Source: Streptomyces coeruleorubidus (lineage in GTDB: Bacteria; Actinomycetota; Actinomycetes; Streptomycetales; Streptomycetaceae). From it: a stretch of 64,000 bases of DNA. Under the pieces are notes generated by a model that made no database searches, was not told the DNA's origin, and saw only the letters and a list, made by a program, of their open reading frames with translations. Location of the stretch: positions 8,680,001-8,744,000 of the forward strand of contig NZ_CP118527.1 in assembly GCF_028885415.1 (NCBI RefSeq). The letters run 5' to 3'. The position numbers were made by a program, and so were the translations under genes. This document shows, piece by piece, positions 53,517 to 61,753 of this stretch; position 1 is the first letter of the stretch; every line of letters starts with the position of its first letter.

Positions 53517-55480
53517 CCGTGCCCGAGCCTTTCACGACGCCCGATCCGCAGGCCGTCGCGGACAGCCACATCATGGACTTCGCCCGCCATGTCGGGATGG
53601 CCGGCTCCGACTACGCCGCCCTGCACCGCTGGTCGGTCACCGACCTGGAGGGCTTCTGGGGCGCGGTGTGGGGGTACTTCGACATCGACGCGGACACCCC
53701 GTACGAGCAGGTGCTGGCGCAGGAGCGGATGCCCGGCGCCCGCTGGTTCCCCGGCGCCACCCTCAACTACGCCCACCACGCCCTGCGCAACCTCGCCGAC
53801 GACGCCGTGGCGATCATCGCGCTCGACGAGACCGGCTCCGGGTACGAGGTGACCGGAGGCCGGCTGCGCTCCCAGGTCGCTTCCGTCGCCGCCACCCTGC
53901 GCGACCTGGGCGTCGGCAAGGGGGACCGGGTCGTGGGCTACCTGCCCAACACCCCGCATGCGATCGTCGCGTTCCTCGCCGCCGCGAGCCTGGGCGCCGT
54001 GTGGTCGGTCTGCGGGCAGGACTACGCCCCCAAGGCCGCCGCCGACCGCTTCGCCCAGCTCCGACCCACCGTCCTGATCGGCGCCGACGGCTACCTCTTC
54101 AACGCCACCACCCACGACCGCCGCGACGCCACCCTCGAACTCGCCGGTGCACTGCCGACGTTGAAGGCCACCGTCCTGGTGGACCACGTGGGCCTGCCGT
54201 GGCCGTCGCAGGCGTACCCGTCGCTGGTGGTGCCGTGGGAGGACGCCTCCACCCGCGCCGAGGAACTCACCTGCACCCCCGTGCCGTTCGACCACCCCCT
54301 GTGGGTCGTGTACTCCTCCGGCACCACCGGCCTGCCCAAGGGCATCGTCCACGGCCACGGCGGCGTCCTGCTGGAGCACCTGAAGACCCTCGGACTTCAC
54401 TCCGACCTGGGCCCCGGCGACCGCCTCCTGTGGTACACGACCACCCACTGGATGATGTGGAACCTGGTCGCCTCCACCCTCCTGACGGGCGCCACGACGT
54501 GCACATACGACGGCAGCCCGGCGCCCTTCGCCAAGCCCGACGTCCTGTGGGAGCTGGCCGCGCGCCACCGCGTGACCGTCTTCGGCACCAGCCCCCAGTA
54601 CCTGCTGGGCATGGCCAAGTTCGGCATCGACCCCTCGGCGCACGACCTGTCCTCGATCCGCGTGGTCGGCTGCACCGGCTCCGCTCTGCCGGCCTCCGCC
54701 TACCCCTGGGTCCGCCACCACGTCGGCGACCACGTCCTGCTCGCGTCCATCAGCGGCGGCACGGACGTGGTGTCCGGCTTCGCCGGCAGCGCACCCAACA
54801 CACCGGTCTGGGCAGGGGAGTTGTCGGCGCCCCACCTGGGCGTGGCGCTGGCCGCGTACGACGCCGAGGGCTTCCCGATCGTGGACCAGGTGGGCGAACT
54901 GGTCGTCACCCGCCCGATGCCGTCGATGCCGCTGTACTTCTGGAACGACCCCGACGGCACCCGCTACCGCGACGCCTACTTCTCCTCCGACCCCGGGGTA
55001 TGGCGGCACGGCGACTGGATCACAGTCACGGGACACGGCTCCGTGATCGTCCACGGCCGCTCCGACAGCACCTTGAACCGCAACGGCGTACGCCTGGGCA
55101 GCGCCGACATCCACGACGTCGTCGAACGCCTCCCCGAGATCACCGAGGCCCTCGTCATCGGCGTCGAGGAACCCGACGGCGGCTACTGGATGCCGCTGTT
55201 CGTGGTCCTCGCCGCCGGCGTGACCCTGGACGACCCGCTCCGCGAGAAGATCAAGGAGGCGATCCGGGCCGGCGCCTCACCCCGCCACGTCCCCGACGAG
55301 ATCCTCGAAGTCCCCGGCATCCCGCACACCCGCACCGGCAAGAAACTCGAAGTCCCCGTCAAACGCCTCCTCCAGGGAGCCCCGGCCGAGCACGTGGTCA
55401 ACCCCGCGACGGTGGACGCCCCCGACCTGATCGACCACTACGCCCGGCTGGGCGCCGAACGCCGGGGGTGGTCGGCGTGA
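53513..55480 (+). CDS. Acetoacetyl-CoA-synthetase-type acyl-CoA ligase
   Basis: The 655-residue ANL-superfamily enzyme has the P-loop-like VVYSSGTTGLPKGIVHGHGG (about 265), THWMMWNLVASTLLTGAT, the adenylate motif ASISGGTDVVSGFAGS (about 415), HGRSDSTLNRNGVRLGSADI (about 518) and the catalytic lysine region HTRTGKKLEVPVKRLL (about 610). These match acetoacetate-CoA ligases. In this operon it could activate a side-chain or ring-fission acid and not acetoacetate itself. It is co-translated with the monooxygenase and DoxX genes through four-base overlaps on both sides. Confidence 0.88.
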   Translation: MTVPEPFTTPDPQAVADSHIMDFARHVGMAGSDYAALHRWSVTDLEGFWGAVWGYFDIDADTPYEQVLAQERMPGARWFPGATLNYAHHALRNLADDAVAIIALDETGSGYEVTGGRLRSQVASVAATLRDLGVGKGDRVVGYLPNTPHAIVAFLAAASLGAVWSVCGQDYAPKAAADRFAQLRPTVLIGADGYLFNATTHDRRDATLELAGALPTLKATVLVDHVGLPWPSQAYPSLVVPWEDASTRAEELTCTPVPFDHPLWVVYSSGTTGLPKGIVHGHGGVLLEHLKTLGLHSDLGPGDRLLWYTTTHWMMWNLVASTLLTGATTCTYDGSPAPFAKPDVLWELAARHRVTVFGTSPQYLLGMAKFGIDPSAHDLSSIRVVGCTGSALPASAYPWVRHHVGDHVLLASISGGTDVVSGFAGSAPNTPVWAGELSAPHLGVALAAYDAEGFPIVDQVGELVVTRPMPSMPLYFWNDPDGTRYRDAYFSSDPGVWRHGDWITVTGHGSVIVHGRSDSTLNRNGVRLGSADIHDVVERLPEITEALVIGVEEPDGGYWMPLFVVLAAGVTLDDPLREKIKEAIRAGASPRHVPDEILEVPGIPHTRTGKKLEVPVKRLLQGAPAEHVVNPATVDAPDLIDHYARLGAERRGWSA

Positions 55481-55830
55481 CGACCGCACAGATCACCCTC
55501 GCCGTCGTCCTGGTCCTGGTCTTCCTGCCCCTGGGAGGGGCGAAGATCGCCGCGGTGCCGTTCATGCGTCAGGCGGCAGCGCACCTGGGCATGTCGCCGG
55601 GCCTCTACCGCTTCGTCGGCACCCTGGAAGTGGCCGGAGCCGTCGGACTGGTGCTCGGGCTGGCTTCCGCCCCGCTCGGGGTGGCCGCCGCGATCGGGCT
55701 GGCGCTGTTGATGACCGTCGCCGCGGTGGTCCACCTGCGGCACGGCGACCCGCCCGTGCGAGCCCTGCCCGCCGCCGTTCTGGCCCTGACGGCGGTGGCG
55801 TACGCCGGGGTGGCGGTCGGTACCGGCTGA
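55477..55830 (+). CDS. DoxX-family small membrane protein
   Basis: The protein is 117 residues from a GTG overlapping the ligase stop (GTGA). Four hydrophobic helices run through TLAVVLVLVFLPLGGAKIA, FVGTLEVAGAVGLVLGLAS, AAAIGLALLMTVAAVVH and ALPAAVLALTAVAYAGVAV. The G-x-K-x3-VPFMRQAAAHLG segment is the usual DoxX-like (DUF4395/DoxX_2) signature. DoxX-like proteins accompany oxidoreductase operons; function here is unknown. It is the last gene of the TetR-controlled unit. Confidence 0.85.
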   Translation: MTTAQITLAVVLVLVFLPLGGAKIAAVPFMRQAAAHLGMSPGLYRFVGTLEVAGAVGLVLGLASAPLGVAAAIGLALLMTVAAVVHLRHGDPPVRALPAAVLALTAVAYAGVAVGTG

Positions 55831-56062
55831 CGGCCCGCAACGTGCGCCGTCCGCGCGGGCGCCCGGCGAGCTGCGCCGCCGTCAGCGGAGTGGCCATGCC
55901 GCCCTGGCGGAGCCCATGCTTCCGACGGCATCTGCGTCCGGCCGCGGACGGCAAGACCGGCCACGCAGAGTAGATGAGCACGGAATGCCAGGTCGGGCAA
56001 TTCTGGTCCCCGGGGGGGGGGCGACGCAGTCGGTGATAGGCGTGTGAGAGCAGCGTGCGACG

Positions 56063-56096
56063 AGAAGCCCCGCAGGTGCGGCCCGGCGGGGCTTCT
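56063..56096. terminator. Hairpin in the gap after the catabolic operon
   Basis: Perfect 11-base arms AGAAGCCCCGC and GCGGGGCTTCT flank a 12-base loop, 232 nt after the DoxX gene. It may end the operon transcript. The surrounding 515 bp (55831-56345) show no gene; they also contain a run of ten G at 56012-56021. Confidence 0.55.
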
Positions 56097-56345
56097 GAGT
56101 ATCGGCGACAGACTCTTACGGCCGATGCACAGCATGCGGGGCGTACGGGGGTCCCGCGCGCGGGCTGTTCATGGCCGGGGTGAGCCTGCCGACATCTTCA
56201 AGTCCGGTGTGAAGTTGGGGGGGCCGGAGCGCAGGGCGGGAACGGGAGCGCGTGGGAGGGGGCGGATACACCTGCCTTGGAGCATCACGACTTCACGGTG
56301 TGCACCTCCTTATGGCGCGGAGGCTCCGGCGGATGCAGGAGGGGT

Positions 56346-56966
56346 GTGATCAGCGAGCTGACCTTCGACGAGCAACCGGGCATCGCGGGGCTGGAGCCTC
56401 TGTTCGTGTGTGTGGCTGCCTGCGTCAGCGAGGGGCAGGTGCTCTCGGGCACCGGCCGCAGCGTGGGAAGGTCCGGCGCCCGCCTCGAAGCGGCGAAGCA
56501 TCTGTTGAGCGAGTGGAAGCCGACGACGGTAGGCCGGCCCGCGCCCGCGCTCCCTGTCTGGCGCGGGAAGGAAAACGTGCCGGCCCTCGACGAGATGACC
56601 GCTCTCCAAGTGCTGAACCAGCTGAAGCAGAAGGGCCGGATCGCCGAGCTGGTCATCGGCAATCCCCGGATCGAACCGGGGATCGGGTATCTCGCGGCCG
56701 TCACCTGCCAGGTCGCAGGGCAACAACTGCGGGCGGAGGCGGCCGGAGCGGCGAAGCGGCCGGCCCAACCACCCGGCCTCCCAGCCTGGTTCCCGCCGCC
56801 CCTTCCCGCACCAACTACCGAGCACCTGCACGCCCTCGTCAACGATGCCGCGGTCGAGGCCAGGGACTTCCTCCGCATCGGAGTTCCGCTCGAACGCGCC
56901 TGGGATGAGGACACCGTCCGTCTCCGCTCCCGCATCCCGCACACCTGCATCCCGGACATCGCCGAC
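56346..56966 (+). pseudogene. Protein with two dsRNA-binding-domain-like repeats, 3' end lost
   Basis: The frame starts at a GTG with a strong GCAGGAGGGG site, so the 5' end looks genuine. Residues about 15-56 (EPLFVCVAACVSEGQVLSGT followed by GRSVGRSGARLEAAKHLL) and about 86-142 (ALQVLNQLKQKGRIAELVIG, with a VTCQVAG strand and a short alanine-rich helix) each follow the alpha-beta-beta-beta-alpha pattern of dsRNA-binding domains. After about 207 residues the sequence changes to a NACHT-protein tail in another frame. The dsRBD call is from pattern memory and unverified. Confidence 0.45.
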
Positions 56967-56970
56967 CGGC

Positions 56971-57228
56971 CTGGCCCTCGCCCTGAACCGGACCGCCACA
57001 GGACGCTTCCTCCTGATCCGTCTCTACCTGGTCCTGCGCTGGAGGCTCCCGTGGAACGTGATGGCGTTCCTCGACGACGCCCACCGCCGCCGCGGCGTAC
57101 TGCGGCAGGTCGGCTCGGTCTACCAGTTCCGGCACATCGACATCCAGCGACGCCTCGCAGCCCCAGACACCACGCCGCCAGACAGCCCGACCCCGAGCGC
57201 ACCGCCGCCCTCCACCGATCCGCTGTGA
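56971..57228 (+). pseudogene. C-terminal remnant of a Streptomyces NACHT/STAND-type membrane protein
   Basis: The segment LPWNVMAFLDDAHRRRGVLR and then QVGSVYQFRHIDIQRRLA is the characteristic end of large Streptomyces NACHT-domain proteins, which are about 700 or more residues long. About 85 residues remain, ending in a Pro-rich tail and TGA at 57228. No NTPase domain is present. It is fused by deletion, out of frame, to the dsRBD-like segment. Confidence 0.6.
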
Positions 57229-57230
57229 CG

Positions 57231-57510
57231 CGCTGTTGTGCACGGACGGGCCGGTGCGGACGCTGGTCGACCCGGCGCTCGCGCCGGAACACCTGGAACC
57301 CGGATATGACGCACCCCGCATCGCTCACCTGCTGTGTGACCTGCCCGTCGAGGTCCTCGGCCGGCTCCGCTCTGACCGCCCTACGCCCCGAAGGGCGGCC
57401 GACCGCCCAAGCGCGGCGGCGAGTTCGCCTTTGGTGACTCCGCCACCTGGGGCACCGAGCAAGCCGTGACGGTCACCGACACCCGCCTCTATGGAAAGGC
57501 GACCGCGCAG
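57231..57510 (+). pseudogene. Transposase remnant (NF041680-type) with internal deletions
   Basis: Three pieces of one transposase type remain: LCTDGPVRTLVDPALAPEH from its N-terminal part, then GYDAPRIAHLLCDLPVEVLG from its centre with more than 100 residues missing between them, and after a frame change KGGRPPKRGGEFAFGDSATW with a TVTDTRLYG tail. The catalytic region is lost. From about 57522 to 57752 nothing recognisable follows; a short AT-rich pocket lies near 57715-57760. Confidence 0.65.
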
Positions 57511-57752
57511 GCGCGGGGGAAACCTGCGCACGAAAACCGGCACTACTCCGGCCAGCGCACCGAAACCGTTCCGTCCTGGGCCCGGCAGGCCGCCGGCTCG
57601 AAGAACCGTCGCCCAGTCACCCATCATGAAGTGGGCAGAGTCCTCGCAACCGGTGAGGCATACAGCCGCCCCGCCCACCACAAGGCAAGGTGGGCACAAA
57701 ACCACGCCGCATTGGATAAACGACAAGTCAAGCGTTTGTCATTGAAGTTTGA

Positions 57753-58442
57753 TCACAGCTCGGCTGTGCGGTCGGGCCGGAGCAGGAGTAGGGCCATGTC
57801 GTCGGTGTGTTGACTGGCTTGGCGAGTGCGGTGGACGAGGTTGTCCACGAGTTGGTGGAGGGGAAGGCCGCTCCACTCGGCGAGGCTGTCTGCGAGGTCG
57901 GTGATGGCCTGGGCGATGTCCGTGCCGGGGGTTTCCACGAGGCCGTCGGTGTAGAGGGCGAGGAGTGCCCCCGGGTCCAGCGGCAGCGTGGTGAGTCGGT
58001 AGGAGGGGGTGCCGAGACCGACGCCGAGGGGCGGGCCGGGATGGATGGCAACGGCATGGGTCCGGTTGTCGGGGTACCGAAGGAGCGGGGGCGGGTGTCC
58101 TGCGCTGGCGAGGGTTACCTGGTGGCGGGTGAGGTCGATGTGGGCGTAGAGGCAGGAGACGAAGCGGCTGGCGTTCAGGTCGGCGAGGTCGCGGTCGGTG
58201 CGGGTGAGGACCTGGTCGGGCGCGGCTCCGGCGGTGGCGTGGGAGTGGACGGCCATGCGTACCAGGCCCATGAGGGCGGCTGCCGACATGTCGTGGCCTT
58301 GCACGTCTCCGATGACGGCCGCGACGGTGGTGTCGGTGAGGCGGATCAGGTCGTAGGCCTCCACCAGGCCGAGGGGGGCCGCCGACGCGAGGGTAGCGTC
58401 GTGGGTGGGGTTCGCCGAGCGGGGCATCGGTGGCCGGTCCAT
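57753..58442 (-). CDS. SpoIIE/PP2C phosphatase domain protein, N-terminally truncated
   Basis: The protein is 229 residues from ATG 58442 with AGGGAAAG just upstream. It contains the second part of a PP2C domain: AAVIGDVQGHDMSAAALMG (about 50), LASAGHPPPLLRYPDN, LALYTDGLVETPGTDIAQA and TDDMALLLLRPD. Where relatives have the metal-binding GGDWYDL it reads GLVEAYDL, so the first metal aspartate and all sensor domains are missing. It may be a degraded gene despite its open frame. It is divergent from the subtilase gene, 171 bp away. Confidence 0.65.
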   Translation of the reverse strand: MDRPPMPRSANPTHDATLASAAPLGLVEAYDLIRLTDTTVAAVIGDVQGHDMSAAALMGLVRMAVHSHATAGAAPDQVLTRTDRDLADLNASRFVSCLYAHIDLTRHQVTLASAGHPPPLLRYPDNRTHAVAIHPGPPLGVGLGTPSYRLTTLPLDPGALLALYTDGLVETPGTDIAQAITDLADSLAEWSGLPLHQLVDNLVHRTRQASQHTDDMALLLLRPDRTAEL

Positions 58443-58613
58443 CTTTCCCTGCCGTGTCAACGCGTCCGGTCGAGGGTGTGGGTGCCAGATGCCGTCAGGG
58501 CTGGAACGCGAAGCGCCAGTGATCAGAGTGCACCATGGGGCTGATCGGGTGATAGTGGCTAAAGAGGAAGCTTCGCTCCATGCTCGCTCTGCTCGATCCT
58601 TGAGGGAGAGGCC

Positions 58614-60008
58614 ATGGCACAGAACGGCAGCGACAAGTACGCGTACACGGATGCAGAGGATCCGGACGAGCGGACCAGCGTCTTCGCCCCGGACCAGGAC
58701 CCTCAGGTTCCCGGCGAAGTGCTCGTCAAGATGACACCGGAGGCTGCGGAACAGGTCTCGGTCCCCGTGCCGACCGGTCGCGTGCGAGGGGCGCTCGCCG
58801 CAGTTACCCGTCTCGGTGTTGATCCGCTCGACCAGGCATTCCGCGACATCGGGGTCCGGTCTGTGACCCGGTTGCATCCCCCGCCGCTTCCCACCCGCGT
58901 GGGGATCACGAGTGTCGCGGAGCAGACCGACCTGAGTGCCTCTTTCCGTGTCCGCTTCGACCCGGCGCAGAGCGTCGCTCAGGCGGTCCAGCGGCTGAGT
59001 GGTCTGGGAGAGGTCGCGTTTGCCGAACCCAACCGCTGGCGTGAGCAGACCGCCGTGATTCCCAACGATCCCCTCTTCGCGCAGCAGTGGGGGCTGAAGA
59101 GGATCAACTGCCCGCGGGCATGGGAACGGAGCAGGGGCAGTGATGCGATCACGGTCGCCGTCATCGACACCGGAGTGGACCTCGACCATCCCGAACTCGC
59201 GCCGCTCCTGCGACAGGGAAAAGACTTCGTCGATCTCGGACCGGACCCGGTGGCAGATGACGGCTGGGTGTTCGAGGGCGACTTCCTGGGTGTGGATGAC
59301 CTTCCGCAGGACGAGGTGGGGCACGGTACGCATGTCGCCGGGACCATCGCTTGTCGCTCCGACAACCGTGAGGGTGTGAGCGGTGTGACCTGGGAGTGCC
59401 GTCTGATGCCTGTGCGGGTGCTCGCCCGCATCCGTCGGCTCGCCGACGGCGTCATCAGCGGCGTCGGCAGCGCGGCGGACATCGCCGCGGGCATCCGGTG
59501 GGCGGTCGACCACGGTGCCCGGGTCCTCAATCTCAGTCTCGGCGGCACTGTGGCCACAGAGGTTGAGCGCGACGCCATCGCCCACGCCATCAGCCGCAAC
59601 GTGGTCGTCGTAGCAGCGATGGGCAATGACTTCGGACCGGTGGTCAACTTCCCGGCCGCGTTCGACGATGTCATCGCTGTGGGTGCCACCGACCTGCTGG
59701 ACCGTAAGGCGCCCTTCTCGAACACCGGTCCGCACATCGATGTGTCGGCGCCCGGGGTGAACATCCTCAGTACGTTCCTGGACGACACGTTCTCCTCATC
59801 GGACGGCACTTCCATGGCCTGCCCGCATGTCGCCGGAGTCGCGGCTCTGATCCTGTCCCGCGATCCCTTCCTGAGCGCCGACGATGTCCGCAACATCCTC
59901 CACGCCACCGCAAGGCCGCTGCGCCGACGTCCTGCCGACCCGGTGCCCAACGACCAATTCGGTTTCGGCCTGGTCGACGCCGACGCTGCCCTCGCTGCCC
60001 TCGTCTGA
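58614..60008 (+). CDS. Subtilisin-like serine protease (S8) without signal peptide
   Basis: The protein is 464 residues. The N-terminus is hydrophilic and acidic (NGSDKYAYTDAEDPDERTS), so secretion by the Sec route is not indicated. A propeptide-like region (about 33-145) precedes the mature start near NDPLFAQQWGLKRINCPRAW. Catalytic residues are D in VAVIDTGVDLDHPE (about 185), H in GHGTHVAGTIA (about 240) and S in SSSDGTSMACPHVAG (about 400), with the oxyanion asparagine in AAMGNDFGPV. It ends FGFGLVDADAALAALV. A terminator follows, and a small propeptide-like protein is encoded convergently. Confidence 0.9.
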   Translation: MAQNGSDKYAYTDAEDPDERTSVFAPDQDPQVPGEVLVKMTPEAAEQVSVPVPTGRVRGALAAVTRLGVDPLDQAFRDIGVRSVTRLHPPPLPTRVGITSVAEQTDLSASFRVRFDPAQSVAQAVQRLSGLGEVAFAEPNRWREQTAVIPNDPLFAQQWGLKRINCPRAWERSRGSDAITVAVIDTGVDLDHPELAPLLRQGKDFVDLGPDPVADDGWVFEGDFLGVDDLPQDEVGHGTHVAGTIACRSDNREGVSGVTWECRLMPVRVLARIRRLADGVISGVGSAADIAAGIRWAVDHGARVLNLSLGGTVATEVERDAIAHAISRNVVVVAAMGNDFGPVVNFPAAFDDVIAVGATDLLDRKAPFSNTGPHIDVSAPGVNILSTFLDDTFSSSDGTSMACPHVAGVAALILSRDPFLSADDVRNILHATARPLRRRPADPVPNDQFGFGLVDADAALAALV

Positions 60009-60031
60009 ACTGCTGTCGTCGGATCTCGCGC

Positions 60032-60064
60032 GCTGCCCGCCGAGCACTTCCCTCGGCGGGCAGC
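60032..60064. terminator. Terminator-like hairpin after the subtilase gene
   Basis: Twelve-base arms CTGCCCGCCGAG and CTCGGCGGGCAG plus one outer G-C pair flank a seven-base loop. It lies 24 nt after the protease stop and 81 nt from the end of the convergent small gene, and could serve both. Confidence 0.75.
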
Positions 60065-60144
60065 TCGTCGGCCCGCAAAAGGTCCCGAAATCTTAGTCAC
60101 GGGTATCTGTCCGGCCTTCAGCGCTCTGCCCAGGAGTGCGTCCT

Positions 60145-60387
60145 TCACGTACCCGGGCCGCTGGTGTAGCGCATTGCGTCTGGCTCAGCGTCAACCACAC
60201 CCTCGACGCCGCGAGCAGCGTCCACCGCCGCGGAAACGCCGAGCTCGTCTGAAAACAGCGCCACTGCCCGGTCGGGTAGCGACTCGCGAGGAGCGTGTAC
60301 CCGTTCCGCTCCCGCCATCTTCAAACCATCGGCGACAGCAGACCAATCCCTGTCCTCGGCCAGCTTCACGATGACACGCACCGACAT
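60145..60387 (-). CDS. Small protein resembling a stand-alone subtilase propeptide/inhibitor (I9-like)
   Basis: The protein is 80 residues from ATG 60387 with AGGGAGA upstream. No signal peptide is present. The pattern VRVIVKLAEDRDWSAVADGL, then a VALFSDE strand, a helix AAVDAARG, and VEGVVDAEPDAMRYTSGPGT is that of the ferredoxin-like fold of peptidase-inhibitor-I9 propeptides: strand-helix-strand-strand-helix-strand with a short C-terminal tail that could enter a protease cleft. It is encoded tail to tail with a subtilase that lacks a signal peptide. An inhibitor or chaperone role is inference. Confidence 0.6.
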   Translation of the reverse strand: MSVRVIVKLAEDRDWSAVADGLKMAGAERVHAPRESLPDRAVALFSDELGVSAAVDAARGVEGVVDAEPDAMRYTSGPGT

Positions 60388-60845
60388 CGCTATCTCCCTG
60401 GTTCTGGTTCGGAATCCTGTTCACTCCACCCTCTCCGATCCTCCTGCCCCGCGCGACGGCCGGCGAGAAACTCCAATCGGAACCCGAAGAGCACAGCACG
60501 ATGCCAGTGACTTTGCGCATTCCCTCAAGCGGGTGGGGGCGCGTGGCGCGATTGGGTACGTCAGACGCCTACAGGCCGCTGTCGAATTCCGCCTGAGTGA
60601 TGTGTTGCCAGGTCGTCGGCGGAACGTCGAGCGCACCTCACTGTCGCATCACTAAGCCTTGATTACCTTATGTATCCATGCTGTAGCGAGTCCTGGGGGA
60701 CCTGTGACACAGATCCGGATTGCCATGTTCAACCTGTAGAAGCGACGCCGTCTTCGACGTGCGCAACCTGGTCATCGCCGTGCAGCGGTGAGCCGCTGGT
60801 AGCGGGGCTCGACGACCAGGTCGTTCCTCAGGGGCCGGGGTCTGC
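60388..60845. other. Region without a recognisable gene
   Basis: About 460 bp between the small I9-like gene and the next short coding segment. Open frames here have poor codon bias. The promoter of the I9-like gene should lie in the first part. I see no repeats or strong hairpins. Confidence 0.5.
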
Positions 60846-61106
60846 GTGCGCTTGGTGCACGTCATCACCGTGCATCTGAAATCCAAGATCCCCAGCGAGA
60901 TCCCCGCCCAGATGATCGACCCCAAGAAGGACATCTGGCGCACCGCCGACAGCTGGGCCGAAGGCAGGTTCCTGTCGTCAATGAAACGCATGCGTCAGGC
61001 CCTGGAAGTAAGGCGCCTGATCGACCACATGCTCGTCACCCGCAACCTCCTCGCCCACTACCGTGGCTCAGAGATCCATAACGAGATCCTCCTTCACTTC
61101 GACTGA
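60846..61106 (+). CDS. Short protein or fragment with a HEPN-like RNxxxH motif
   Basis: There are 86 codons from an ATG at 60846 without a clear ribosome site. Third-position GC is high from about 60855 on, so this was or is coding. The C-terminal 35 residues are helical and contain VTRNLLAHYRGSEIHNE, where RNLLAH fits the R-N-x3-H motif of HEPN ribonucleases. No family is recognised. It may be the tail of a larger lost gene, as the region on both sides is decayed. The 324 bp that follow (61107-61430) hold nothing recognisable. Confidence 0.4.
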   Translation: MRLVHVITVHLKSKIPSEIPAQMIDPKKDIWRTADSWAEGRFLSSMKRMRQALEVRRLIDHMLVTRNLLAHYRGSEIHNEILLHFD

Positions 61107-61430
61107 CCGCGAGCGCCGGTCACGTCCAGAGGTCACGCCGGGTCGCTTCCCCGCGGGCAGCGCGGCCCACGCAGAGAGCTGTGTCGTCTCCAGGGCACCA
61201 GCTCGTGCTCTACCGGCTGCGGTCGGCGTACAGGTGGAGGGGGCCGGCCGGTCGTGATGGTCCGCTCGATCACCCATCTACGGCGGCCCAATCGCTCGCT
61301 GGACCGATGCCCTTGCGGGTGACACACATTCTGATCTGCGTGCGGAGTAACAGCGCGGACCGGCCGAGGTCGCCCAGCGGTCGGCAACAGTGTGGAGGCT
61401 CTCTTGACCCGGTACGCGAAGTGCCCCCTT

Positions 61431-61643
61431 GACCGGCAATCCGACAACAACCAGCGCGCCCTGTACCGCTACTTGCGCTGGCGCAACGCCAACGCCCGCC
61501 ACCCCGGCGTGCTCACCGCCCCACGCAAGGAACGCGCCCGCGTCCGCAGCGAGAAAGGCATCCGCTGGGGCGGACGCCCCCTCATACCCGCAGCCACCGA
61601 TGCCGCGAACTATGCGGTCACAGCACCAGGTCATATCTGTTAG
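61431..61643 (+). pseudogene. Transposase C-terminal fragment
   Basis: The stretch NQRALYRYLRWRNANARHPG followed by APRKERARVRSEKGIRWGG resembles the C-terminus of transposases common in Streptomyces (an IS630-type is my best recollection). About 60 residues remain and no catalytic part is present. It ends at a TAG at 61641-61643. Confidence 0.45.
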
Positions 61644-61753
61644 GGGCGGCCCAGGGTTTGGATCAGGGTGATCACTGATGGGCAATGGTAGCTGCACGCA
61701 GCAGAGTTGACGTTGTCACCCAGGCCCGTCAACGCCTCTCTGAAGGAACCCGG

